A stretch of 64,000 nucleotides of DNA from Chelydra serpentina (Eukaryota; Chordata; Testudines; Chelydridae): NCBI GenBank assembly GCA_037349315.1, contig JBAIAC010000033.1, forward strand, positions 15,332,001 to 15,396,000, read 5' to 3'. The notes beneath the pieces were generated by a model, which ran no database searches, was not told the DNA's origin, and saw nothing but the letters and a program-made list of their open reading frames with translations. Below, one piece after another: positions 12,405 to 22,282 of the stretch. Position 1 is the stretch's first letter. The number at the start of each line of letters is the position of its first letter. Both the position numbers and the translations under genes were made by a program.

Positions 12405-12764
12405 GCCATCCTACAGACCCGACAGACCACTATGTTTCACTGATTAATTGCTCTGAAATCTAAGTAGTGATTCAATGATTAACAAGAACACCAAAGAAGT
12501 CAAGAGATTTGGTAACATAAGCTCATATCTAGTTTTACTATAACACGAAGTCCAGAGGAGATTAGAGTTCCTCAAACTGGGTGATGAATTAAGAGAAAAT
12601 AAACTGGTCATTTCCCAAGAATAAAAACAAAACAACTTCTCTAAGGATCCTGGTCTGCAACAGGGAATATGGGTTCTAAATAACATTAGAATGTTTTTAA
12701 GCACAATGACAACAGACTGTCGCTTTCTCTGAAACTTGGTCAAGATGCATTTATTTTAATCTAC

Positions 12765-12908
12765 CTTCGCAAATCTTCTCATTAAATGAGACAGTGCTTC
12801 AGGATTAGGACACTCCAGTTTCTTGATAATCTCGAAGCTTTGATTGAGTTGTGTGAAGACATCTACCACAGAGCAAGAGAAAAGGGCATGATCTGATGTT
12901 TGCTGAAA
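12765..12908 (-). CDS. UNC13C: UNC13C coding exon D (MUN domain, MHD1 region)
   Basis: The exon is 144 bp, exactly 48 codons, between acceptor CTCCTTTAG (above 12908) and donor GTAGAT (below 12765). It reads [18 protein letters not shown], then [14 protein letters not shown], then [16 protein letters not shown]. The string [14 protein letters not shown] is the UNC13C-type version; UNC13A has DPQIVGHYMRRFAK and UNC13B a third variant. This is the best paralogue-specific evidence in the window. A second AG lies 6 bases inside the exon (TTTCAG then CAAACA), so an in-frame alternative acceptor removing Phe-Gln is possible, but family alignment favours the outer one. The donor GTAGAT is weaker than the other donors. 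A GC-rich hAT ends only 360 bp downstream in the transcript (12404). Confidence 0.96.
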
Positions 12909-14108
12909 CTAAAGGAGAATGAAGACGGGGAGGGAACAAAAAACCCAATTAAAATGAGTTAACATTTGCAAAGCTATGTTCTGACAATACAACAGTATTC
13001 ATTGAATTTCTAACACTTTAAATCCATCCTAGAGCCAGAAAATGGCTTGAACTTTTACAGAGTGTAACACAGACAGTGATTTCATGTGTTCTTTTGTGCT
13101 CTTCTGGGAACAGGATGAAGCTTTACAAACTACAGCAATAGTCCGGCACTGGGATCTGCTAGTGTTTATGCCTGTGTGGAGTCTCATTGGCTTCATTAGC
13201 ATTCCACGGAGTCTGTGCTACAGGGCTGAATTTCAGGACCAGGACATAAATATTTAGCCTTCTTTGGAGCTGTACCAGGAGTACCTGAATCTCTGCACAG
13301 TATGTGGCATGGAATCCTGATTCCACTGAAGTCAATAGCAGCACTCCGATCGGCTTCAACAGGGCCAGGATTTTACCCATGTTTTTTTTGGTCTGACAGC
13401 AATATAATATTATGGAAGCATGTAGGGTGACCAGATGTCCCGATTTTATAGGGACAGTCCTGATTTTTGAGTCTTTTTCTTATATAGGCTCCTATTACCC
13501 CCCCCCCCATCCCCTGTCCCGATTTTTCACACTTGCTGTCTGGTCACCCTAGAAGCGTGTCTTCTGCAGCTTATGAGACTTGAATTTAATAACTGTAGAT
13601 ACTCCCCCTCCTAACTGGAGAATGCTATTAATATATTAATACGGCATTGCTGTAGTAACATTTTTATCCTTGCACTGCATTAATAAATGTACGATAAAGA
13701 TATTTTTCTATAAAAATGTTCATCCAAAAGGGTGCTCATCTGAAAGTTCTGTATAAACCAATACAAAAACTATAGAAAGGAACCTCTGAAGGCCTGCCAC
13801 CTCACAGATTAAACATAGCAGCTGCTGGGCAGTGCAAAGCAGCACTAAGCACTAGTGTAGGGCAAGCAATTAAGTTCTACAACTGCAATTGCAAGGGGCA
13901 CTTAGGTAGGTGTAAAAAAAAAATTAATTCAGGAGTTGGAATCTGGCCACAGGGTTAGCATCAAAGGGTAAGTACTGGTCAGTAAATACTCTGCATAGTG
14001 TGTGATGTCTAATAAAGACACAGCATAAGGAGTACCTATACTGTATGGTAGGCTGTAATTCCAAATTTCTTTCCAGCCGTAATACAATTTTTTATAAAAA
14101 GGACTTAC
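12909..14108 (-). other. UNC13C: UNC13C intron between exons C and D
   Basis: A 1.2-kb intron with one mariner-like MITE (13425-13549) and a short dispersed repeat near 13300-13378. Nothing else recognised. Confidence 0.92.
13425..13549. mobile_element. Tc1/mariner-type MITE
   Basis: A 125-bp element with ends GGGTGACCAGATG and CTGTCTGGTCACCC, flanked by TA on both sides (13423-13424, 13550-13551). A run of C (about 13499-13508) lies in the middle. TA target site and short inverted ends are typical of mariner-derived MITEs. Confidence 0.8.
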
Positions 14109-14205
14109 TCCGTCTTTTTTGTCTCTTCCCAGTGCTCCATGAAGAAACTCCATTGAGACATCTTCATTTTCATCCAACCATTGAATGACAAAAGGCTCAA
14201 ACCAT
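14109..14205 (-). CDS. UNC13C: UNC13C coding exon C (MUN domain)
   Basis: The acceptor TTTTTAG lies above 14205 and the donor GTAAGT below 14109. The length is 97 bp: one base closing the Leu codon, then 32 codons. The reading is [17 protein letters not shown] followed by [15 protein letters not shown], a near-perfect UNC13C segment. [11 protein letters not shown], as against RDFLHGALERD in UNC13A, supports the UNC13C paralogue. A degraded second copy of this exon lies at 20254-20354, upstream of exon B; see that entry. The exon ends on a codon boundary and joins exon D as KKDG-FQQTSDH. Confidence 0.96.
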
Positions 14206-14645
14206 CTAAAAATTAAAACCATTGATGTTTCATGTTTGCCTTAACATATTCATTTTATTCTGGAATATACACATTTATTGCTCTTTGATGACATTAAGGC
14301 ATTTTAATATTGTGATTATATACAATATCAACCATTTGGATTTTGATCTGACTTCTAAACTGTCCCCACAATTTTTTCATTCATACATTATGGAGTATGG
14401 TATGCTTTGGATTTGCATGTATAAACTCAGTTTTGACAAGTGCAAAAATTTAATTTTGAAAGATTTCACACCTCAGTATTAGAGTTGCAAATATTATCCT
14501 TTTATTTTGGCCAATTTTAATTATTAAATAGCATTACTATTTGTTATTTAACTGCTTTCACATCATAAACATTAATTCTGCTAAAACACTAATTGTTATA
14601 AATGAGAGTTGTATGTGCATTTTGTGGAGAAGGGCTTGCTCCTTA

Positions 14646-14939
14646 GGGCTGGTCCACACTAACCCCGCAGTTCAAACTAAGATACGCGATTTCAGCTACG
14701 TGAATAGCATAGCTGAAGTCGAAGTATCTTAGTTCGAACTGAAACACACTTACCGCGGGTCCACGCGGCGCAGGCAGGCTCCCCCATCGACTCTGCCTAC
14801 TCCTCTCGGCGAGCAGGAGTTCCGGTGTTGACGGGGAGCGGCTCTGGGATCGATTTATCGCGTCTAGACAAGACGCGATAAATCGATCCCAGAAGATCGA
14901 TTGCTTACCGCCGAAGCCGGAGGTAAGTATAGACGTACC
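14646..14939 (+). mobile_element. PIF/Harbinger-type MITE, copy 2
   Basis: A 294-bp element with TTA on both sides (14643-14645, 14940-14942). Same family and orientation as 6072-6362, with the long internal palindrome GATCGATTTATCGCGTCTAG continuing into its reverse complement nearly perfect. Confidence 0.87.
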
Positions 14940-14984
14940 TTAGTAACATTAAAATAAATACCAAATTTGTGTATATCTAGAGAA

Positions 14985-15588
14985 CCAACATATGGGCTGC
15001 ATTAGTAGGAGCATTGCCAGCAGATCGAGGGAAGTGATTATTCCCCTCTATTCGACACTAGTAAGGCCACATCTGAAGTACTTCGTCCAGTTTTGGGCCT
15101 CCCACTACAGAAAGGATTTGGAAAAATTGGAGAGAGTCCGACGGAGAGCAACGAAAATGATTAGGGGGCTGGGGCACATGGCTTACAAGGAGAGGCTGAG
15201 GGAACTGGAATTATTTAGTCTGCAGAAGAGAAGAGTGAGGGAGGATTTGATAGCAGCCTTTAACTACCTGAATGGGGGTTCCAAAGAGGATGGAGCTAGG
15301 CTGTTCTCAGTGGTGGCAGATGACAGAACAAGAAGCAATGGTCTCAAGTTGCAGTGGGGGAAGTCTAGGTTGGATATTAGGAAAAATGATTTCACTAGGA
15401 GGGTGGTGAAGCACTGGAATGGGTTACCTAAGGAGGTTCGTGGAATCTTTATCCTTAGAGGTTTTTAAGGCCCAGCTTGACAAAGCCCTGGCTGGGATGA
15501 TTTAGTTGGGGTTGGTCCTGCTTTGAGCAGGGGGTTGGAGTAGATGACCTCCTGAGGTCTTCCAACCCTAATCTTCTATGATTCTATG
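14985..15588 (+). mobile_element. CR1 LINE, 5'-truncated 3' end
   Basis: A frame at 14992-15468 encodes the C-terminal part of a CR1 reverse transcriptase. Motifs include PLYSTLVRPHLKYFVQFW, KLERVRRRATKMIRGL and EDLIAAFNYLNGG. The frame then breaks, and the 3' region holds GGTCCTGCTTTGAGCAGGGG and CTAGATGACCTCCTGAGG-like strings, ending in the CR1 octamer repeat ATTCTATGATTCTATG. About 600 bp remain of a 4-kb-class element; 5' truncation is usual for CR1. Plus strand, antisense to UNC13C. The frame is open for 158 codons, which suggests a fairly young copy. Confidence 0.92.
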
Positions 15589-16796
15589 TATATGTAGATA
15601 AACATGGGGGCCCCATCACCCACTCCCACAGTTGAAAGTATAGGAAGAAATGCTGAGCAAAGACAGCTGTAAGGGTTCTCTCCTGGAGTTCCTTCCTCAT
15701 CAATTTATTGGGAGTTTGTCAATGCCACAGAATTGGCCATGCGATCTGCCTAGAAATCCTGTGGCTCATCAGGTAGCTCCTGGGGGAAGTGTAGGAAGCA
15801 AACAGTTCTAGCCCCGGGTGAGCCTTCATCCTGGAAGCATTTGGAATCATACAACTAGGGGAGCCTTCAGGCTTTGGCTGCCCCTAAAGTCCTTGTAATG
15901 GGGGGTCTCAATAGCAAAGATAATGAGGCTGTATTATCTTCTCTAAGGGGATGGAGGAGGAGAATATATTTCCCCTCTGTTCCCTCCACAAACAAGTAGG
16001 ATTGGGGATGTCACGCACAGATCAAGGTGCATGTGTGTGTGAGCTTCTATCGTCTGATATTTAGAAAGTGTCCTTTATCAAGAATGATTCCGTCATTTTT
16101 TTGTTTTTTTGGGGAGGTTTCTTAGCATATGTTTGGATTCTTACTAATAATGGGATGAGCTGGAGGTAGTTTTACTTTGGTAAAACCTCAGCGGTGGTAT
16201 ATTTTATTTGCAGTTTTAGATTTATGGTCTATGGAAACCAATGACAGACTCCAAACTTTCTGAGGCAAGTTATTGGAATTCTAAAAATCAGAAGACATAG
16301 GAATGTGAATGAAGATAGAGCATAGGACCAAAAGTGTGTATTAACTGCAGCAAGAGAGAAGAAAAGAGAAGCAACAGAAGAAAATTAGTCATATGGACTA
16401 AAACATTTTATTGCTCTTATTGCTCATTAGTGCTGTATCTTACTCCAGGTTTTGGCATGAAATGACTATAACGACAAATAACTAATACTGTTGCCATACC
16501 CACATTTTCTGCCGTCCTCTGGCATCCTCTGACCTTAAGATTTTGCCATTTGTGAAACCCTTCTATTAAATGCAATTGTTGAATAAACACATTAATTTGA
16601 AATGTTTAACAATTTTTAAAGTATTTTCAGGAATAAAGAATTAAGGTGGAAATGTGTGCAGAGTATAGAAAAAGTTATTAGCGCTGCTTAGCTTAAATGC
16701 ACTCTGCTTTTAGTGTTATAATGGATAAATATTTAAAGAAAATAAAACTTAACAAGCAAAGCACAAAACTCAGGGGAAATTCTCCCCACTACTTAC

Positions 16797-16923
16797 AGAG
16801 AATACTCAGGCACTGCATCCTGGAAGGCAGGGAGTTCTCGCACATACTCATTATAAAACCATTTCACTTTGAAGTGCAAATTCATATAATCTGTGCTCTT
16901 GCATAACCGCTGCTTTTCATGTT
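16797..16923 (-). CDS. UNC13C: UNC13C coding exon B (MUN domain, NLHF motif)
   Basis: The acceptor is TTCTATAG above 16923 and the donor is GTAAGT below 16797. The length is 127 bp (2 + 41 codons + 2). The reading is [17 protein letters not shown], then [16 protein letters not shown], then QDAVPEYS and a split Leu codon (CT|A). The N-L-H-F string has the N..F spacing of the Munc13-1 N1128/F1131 pair known to contact the syntaxin-1 linker. I infer that this is the same site; it is intact here. Asn and Phe are kept, so the encoded MUN domain should still engage syntaxin. The next exon starts with A plus TGG TTT, giving the family string SLWFEPF. A 38.2-kb intron separates it from the upstream exon, which fits the very large introns known for UNC13C. 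Confidence 0.96.
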
Positions 16924-17315
16924 CTATAGAATAGAGAAAATAAAAACATTTCATAAAGTTCTGATTGTAAATAACATTCTTGTGTCTCAATGCACTTTCT
17001 AACGTGACTAGCACTAGTGAAATAAATTATACAGTACTTGCATTTAAGGGCAAGTGGTCTCAGCACGCATAGTTTCAACTGTTGCTTCTCAGCACCCCTG
17101 GAAAATGTCAGGCCACAAAGTATGTAAAACATTTTGAAGCCCCCATCACTGAAATGATCTTTAGCTATTTGTGAAGTAAAGAGAATACTTTCACAGAGTA
17201 AGTAGTATGCTATAGTGACTTGCTGCAAAAGTGAAGAATGAAGATTCAATAAAAGAAGGAGAATATTCTAATAGTTTATATATCAAACTCTCTTCCCTTA
17301 TTCTGATTCCTCTTA

Positions 17316-17615
17316 GGCTACGTCTACACTACCCGCCCGATTCGGCGGGTAGCTATCGATGTTCTGGGATCGATTTATCGCGTCTCATCTAGACGCGATA
17401 AATCGATCCCAGAGCCGCTCCCCGTCGACACCGGAACTCCAGCTCCGTGAGCGGAGGAAGCACTATCGACAGGGGAGCCTGCCTGCTGGCGTGTGGACCG
17501 GGGTAAGTACTTTTAAAAATCAATCTAATATTTTCGACTTCAGCTACGTTATTCACGTAGCTGAAGTTGCGTATCTTAGATCGATTTCCCCCCCCCCCCT
17601 AATGTAGACCAGCCC
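17316..17615 (-). mobile_element. PIF/Harbinger-type MITE, copy 3 (inverted)
   Basis: A 300-bp element with TTA on both sides (17313-17315, 17616-17618). It is the family of 6072 and 14646 in the opposite orientation: GGCTACGTCTACACT at the left, AGACCAGCCC at the right. It shares GATCGATTTATCGCG palindromic arms and the AGCTACGTTATTCACGTAGCT palindrome. Confidence 0.85.
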
Positions 17616-18299
17616 TTAGAGTGTTATGAAGTGCACTGGAAAAGAAGATAGACAAGAAATAAAAATACAACCATGAGGTAAACAAATGAAAATAATAGCT
17701 AGCCATAACTATTGGAAAAGTCTGAAGAAGTGACTACTGTAGCTCTCAATAGGTTGCCCTTATAGTGTATAGTTAACACTCAATAAATTGCAGTAGTGGG
17801 AAGAAGACACCCCTGCAACTCTTAAATATATTTGACGTTTTCCTCCTCTGCACCACCAATAGAAGAGCCATTTTGATAGTGTTATTTTATTAAACTGCTT
17901 TTTAAATTTGATGCCTCCACCTTGCCTACATATTCCTATCCAGGGATGTAGGGGAGGGAAGTTTCTCCCAATACACAGGGCAGCTAGAAGATGTTTTTTC
18001 CCTGGTAGCAATTTTTGTCAGTATCTCAGTTGTGCAGAAATTATATTACAGTAGGGGAGTGGAATGGGGACACTGTTTCTAAATGCTGTGTTTGTTGCTT
18101 GTAAACTCTATTTACTTACAGCATTTCAATGTCATGAAAAGCACAGGTAAAGTTGTGCCTTTACACATGGGCCCAGCAAGCAGGCTTTGCATGTGTCCAT
18201 TTTCTATTTTTTTAACCCACATTCCAACTGTGTATTTAGGTTTTGGAATAAAGGGCCTCTCTCTACAGCTATTTTGGAAGTTTCAAAAATTCAAAATAC

Positions 18300-18525
18300 C
18301 CTACCCCCCTTCAGGTAAATCAAAAAGTTTCACTTAGATTTTGAGCTTTTTCATTTAATTTTTTTTACATAAAATTGAAGGAAAGTTCTAAATGAAAAGT
18401 GGTTTCAAACAAACTTTTAAATGTTTAGACTGAAACAATTAAGTGAAATGGATGCAGATTTGTGAAATGTTTCGGTTCACCTGAAACTGCATTTTTCACT
18501 GTAAAATAATTCACTCAGCTCTATT
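18300..18525. repeat. AT-rich dispersed repeat, class unknown
   Basis: Runs of TTTCACTTAGATTTTGAGC, TGAAATGTTTCGGTTCACC and GAAACTGCATTTTTCACT resemble AT-rich sequence at 48165-48500 and 62410-62600. I read it as an old repeat family; no coding sequence. Confidence 0.3.
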
Positions 18526-18910
18526 TCCAACACCAGAGAATGTCACTACTTGATAGTTGCAAAAACTGTAATAATTCTAACTTTACACATATGTAAAAGC
18601 TATCTTGAAGGCAATCCACTTTAATAATAATGCTGATGTGTGGTCCACCTAAACAACAAGGGAATACAAGAGAAAACCAAGTGTGGGGTGATGTGGAACT
18701 TTTTACTGTGGATGAAAGAACCATGAAATGCATGCCTTCACCTCCCACCAGCTGTGCATTGAAGGACTGTTTCATCAAACAGGGAGTAGGAGAATGAACA
18801 ATTAGATTATGGCAACTTTGTATATTGTCAAAATGTTTCCATACCAAGGAATGGGTAAGAGCTTATGATCAATACCGATACACTTCATGTATGGATTTCA
18901 TGTAAAATAC

Positions 18911-19051
18911 GTTTTTCCACTGCTTGCATCCGAAGAAGTGGGTATTCACCCACGAAAGCTTATGCTCCAATACCTCTGTTAGTCTATAAGGTGCCACAGG
19001 ACCCTTTGTCGCTTCTACAAATCCAGACTAACACGGCTACCCCTCTTTGAT
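18911..19051 (+). mobile_element. Short Penelope-like repeat with hammerhead-like hairpin
   Basis: A 141-bp insertion flanked by an 11-bp direct repeat ATGTAAAATAC (18900-18910 and 19052-19062). It holds CCGAAGAA, then a perfect 6-bp hairpin GTGGGT-ATTC-ACCCAC (18938-18953), then GAAAGCTTATGC. The tail GTTAGTCTATAAGGTGCCAC and AGACTAACACGGCTAC is shared with the element at 25298. The layout resembles the hammerhead core in terminal repeats of Penelope-like elements, with C in place of the U of CUGANGA and one extra A. Confidence 0.6.
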
Positions 19052-20253
19052 ATGTAAAATACTGACAAGCTGTAGTTATGAAAGGAAGGACAAGTTCCTT
19101 TTATGTGAATAAAGCGTGTACAAATTTCCTTTAAAAATAAACCGTGCAACTGCATAATATCCAAAGCTAGTATTAGTGTTCTGTTGCCTCAGGCAAACTA
19201 GTAAATCTCTGTGCCTACCAGCCCACAGTTTTCTGTCAATCGTATTTTGCTGTCCTAGACTACCACCTGCATAGTAGAGTGAGCCACTAGCAGTTACAAA
19301 TCATCTAGTTATCCAAACAGTTCCCAAGCTTTGCTCTACTCTTTGCCATTGCAAAAATGTAGAAAACGTTAGAGTTTGGTTTTTTTAAACAAACCAGAGA
19401 GAGAGATTTTTGTGTGTGACTTGACTTCATATTAATGTCTCTCCATACAGTTACCCAGCCAACACTTTAAAGATGAAAATAAAACAAACTAGAAAACTTT
19501 ACATTTGACGAATTGCAAAGCCAGATTCAAACACAGACTCTTAACTGTTACTACGATTCCAGAGCTTATATTAACCCAACCATGATGTGCAAAATTGATG
19601 AGAACGTAAGTGTTGGTTTCACACAGTCCAGTAGAGTTTAAATTGTTCTTTAACATTTATTTAGTAGACAGGTCTACCGCATATTTAATTTTGACAATAA
19701 GATTCAAATATCTCATTACATTTACAAAATAAAACATTTAATTAGTTCCTCGAACTGCTGCGTAATAATTTTGTATACAATTTCATCTCTGGAATGTAAA
19801 TGAGCCTAACCTTCAGTGCTATGAATATTTTACCATAAGGATAAAAATGCTTCATAAAAATTATGTTATCTAAAAAACTAATCATGTAGTCGAAGAAAAA
19901 ATAATTTTCCATTAGCTAGGTACAGTGTATTCCTAAAAGGCTTATTTTTATATAAAGAGCTAAATTCTGACATAGGCATGGGGTTCCTCCCACTGACTTT
20001 AGTAACAGCTGTAGTTTGCAGGGAAAATTAGGCTAAAAATATTCACTTTTGCAGCCTTTTACTCATAATCTACTTTCCAGCATTTCAACACACATCAATA
20101 TTCTTGATTACAAGGTATCTCCTGGTGTCAGCTTTTGTCACCCTTTTGCCTGAGCTCTCACTGGAGAAGATGGCAACACAAAGTGGTAAGTCATGTTGTT
20201 TGCTTTCCCCTGTCCTATTTTATTAGAAAAAACAATCTGTGAAGAGAACTCAC

Positions 20254-20354
20254 TCCACCTTTTCTTGTATGTTCCCAAAGCTCCCTGAGGAAACTCCACT
20301 GACACATCTTTGCACCAAGAAAACAATTTAAAAGGCATCATTGCTCAATGAACG
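20254..20354 (-). pseudogene. Degraded duplicate of UNC13C exon C (pseudo-exon) inside the 38-kb intron
   Basis: The minus strand reads PFKLFSWCKDVSVEF then PQGALGTYKKRW, alignable to exon C ([27 protein letters not shown]). Over the last roughly 62 bases, including the donor, I count about 80% nucleotide identity with one single-base indel; the earlier half is more diverged and lacks 6 bases. It is bounded by acceptor-like TCCATTTCCAG above 20354 and a consensus donor GTGAGT below 20254, 101 bp against 97 bp in exon C. In the phase used by exon C, the fourth codon position after the acceptor is TGA. If spliced in, it would terminate translation. It lies upstream of exon B, so exon order would be C-like, B, C. 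No matching copy of exon B was found. It may be a dead duplicate or a poison or alternative exon. Confidence 0.75.
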
Positions 20355-20461
20355 CTGGAAATGGAACAGTAGAAATCACCAGGAGCCCTTCTCCCAATAT
20401 GCAATAAAAGAGTTGTTCAATCAAAGAAAAAAAAGTCTTCAGATTTAGCAGGACAGATGCT

Positions 20462-21106
20462 TAGGGACCTAACAAATTCACGGTCCATTTTGGTCAATGT
20501 CACGGTTATAGGATTTTTAAAATAATAAATTTCATGATTTCAGCTATTTAAATCTGAAATTTCATGGCGTCGTAATTGTAATCCGAAAAGGAGTTGTGTG
20601 GGTGGGTGGGGGGGATCACAAGCTTATTGTAGCGGGGGTTGTGGTACTGGTCCAGCAGTAGCGCAGAAGTAAGGATGGTATGGTATGGTATTGCTACCCT
20701 TACTTCTTGTGCTGCTGCCTGCAGAGCTGGGCCCTCACTCAGAAGCTGCTACTTTCCGGCCGCCCAGCTCTGAAGGCAGCTGCGCAGAAATAAGGGTGGC
20801 ATGGTATGGTATTCCCACCCTTACTTCTACACTGCTGCTGATGGGGCGCTGCCTTTAGAGCTGGGCACCTGGCCAACAGCTGTCGCTCTCTGGCTGCCCA
20901 GCTCTGAAGTCAGTGCAGAATTTAAGGTGGTAATACCGCAATCCCCCTAAAATAATCTCCCCCCCCCCTTTTTGGGTCAGGACCCCCAGGTTGAGAAACA
21001 TTGGCCCCCGCCGAGAAATCTGTATAGTATAGGGTAAAAGCACACAAAAGACCAGATTTCACAGCCCGAATGTGTTTTTCATGGCCATGAATTTGGTAGG
21101 GCCCTA
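20462..21106. mobile_element. Non-autonomous hAT with GC-rich interior, copy 1
   Basis: A 645-bp element. Ends are TAGGGACCTAACAAATTCA and TGAATTTGGTAGGGCCCTA, inverted copies of each other. Flanks are 8-bp duplications CAGATGCT (20454-20461) and CAGATGCC (21107-21114), seven of eight matching. The interior has repeated blocks around GAGCTGGGC and CAGCTCTGAAG and a poly-C/T run. Same family as 58419-59200. Confidence 0.87.
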
Positions 21107-21157
21107 CAGATGCCATATAAACACACTGGCACAGATGCCATATAAACACATTGGCAT
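21107..21157. repeat. Two-copy tandem repeat beginning at the hAT target duplication
   Basis: Two units of about 26 bp, CAGATGCCATATAAACACA plus CTGGCA / TTGGCA, start exactly at the right target-site duplication of the adjacent hAT. Confidence 0.85.
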
Positions 21158-21399
21158 ACACTGAAGGGAAGTGAGTCCCAGAAATGCCCTGCCTCTCCTC
21201 CTCTTGAAATTATACCAACAGATGGTCAGCTGTTCCATACTCACCAATCTTTGTTGCTGTGATTAGATACAAACAGAAATGGGTCCAAGTCAAAAAGCAT
21301 GGACATGGTCCAAACTTCCTCAACATTTGTGTGTGTAGGTCCAGGGTCTTAATTGAGCCCAGACTAGAGATGGGGCTGGCAGTAGATTTTCAGACTAGG

Positions 21400-21535
21400 G
21401 GCCAGATTTATAAAGGTATTTAGGCATTTCAAATGCAAATAGGTACCTAACCTGCTTTATATATAATACTTTGGCACCTAACTGCCATTGAAACCTATTT
21501 TGATCTTTGGTACCTTTGTAAATCTGGTCATAGAT
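21400..21535. repeat. Ancient dispersed repeat, class unknown
   Basis: AGATTTATAAAGGTATTTAG, GGCACCTAACTGCCATTGAA and ACCTTTGTAAATCTGG recall an AT-rich amniote repeat with self-complementary ends. Similar wording appears near 25550-25735, 61440-61625 and 62340-62410. Confidence 0.4.
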
Positions 21536-21645
21536 CTAAACTTCATCAAACTTCAAGATCTAGGTCCATTTTCCCATATACAAACAATAGACGGTCCCCT
21601 AGGTAGAAACTAAATCTCCATTTATTAAAATACCTTAAAGCTACC

Positions 21646-22282
21646 TGTGACAAAGTTCCTCCTCTATCTTGGTGGGTCCTGCGCTTATTGGTGGATTTTC
21701 CTTGCCTCAGAGATCTTCCCCTCTGGTAGAACCCACAGTCCAGGTTAACTCCTCCTGTGTCTGATTAGGAGTTGGGAGTTTTGGGGGGAACCCAGGCCCG
21801 CCCTCTATTCCAGGTTCCAGCCCAGGGCCCTGTGGACTGCAGCTGTTTAGAGTGCCTCCTGGAACAACTGCACGACAGCTACAACTCTCTGGGCTACTTC
21901 CCCATGGACTCCTCCCAACACCTTCTTTATCCTCACCACAGGATCTTCCAGCAGTATGCCTTCTCACTCTCAGCTCCTAGTGCCTCTTGCTCCCAGCTCC
22001 TCACACACTACCTCTTTCCACAGCTCCTAACATCCCCCCCTCACTGACTAACTGGGAGGCTTTTAACTAGTTCCAGCCAGCCCTTGATTGGGTTCAGGTG
22101 TCCCAATCAATCTAGCCATCTCCACTGCTTTTTCTAGAAGGATCTTAATTGGCTACAGGTGTCTTGATTAACCTGGAGCAACTGCCATTTGGTTAACAAG
22201 GTATCAGGGATTTGTTTAGCCTGGGGCTAACATACTGGTTCCTCACCACTTTCCTATAGCCATCTGGCCTTGCCCCATCACA
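21646..22282. mobile_element. Solo LTR of an endogenous LTR retroelement
   Basis: A 637-bp unit beginning TGTGACAAAG and ending CCCCATCACA (TG...CA), flanked by 4-bp TACC duplications (21642-21645, 22283-22286). There is no internal coding region or second LTR nearby, so recombination to a solo LTR is inferred. The GC content contrasts with the AT-rich surroundings. Confidence 0.82.

Larger units (their letters stand above)
9188..12764 (-). other. UNC13C: UNC13C intron between exons D and E
   Basis: A 3.6-kb intron holding a MIR (10445-10683) and a GC-rich hAT (11682-12404). A short imperfect duplication of TTACTTTTGGCCTTT occurs near 9902-9945. I recognise nothing else in 9190-10440 or 10690-11680. 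Confidence 0.9.
14206..16796 (-). other. UNC13C: UNC13C intron between exons B and C
   Basis: A 2.6-kb intron containing Harbinger MITE copy 2 (14646-14939) and a CR1 3' fragment (14985-15588). 15600-16796 shows no recognisable element. Confidence 0.92.

Noticed and set aside
11736..12463. Several overlapping proline/arginine-rich ORFs of 100-180 codons on both strands
   Set aside because: They lie inside the CpG-rich tandem array of the hAT at 11682-12404, lack family motifs and occur in most frames; composition explains them.
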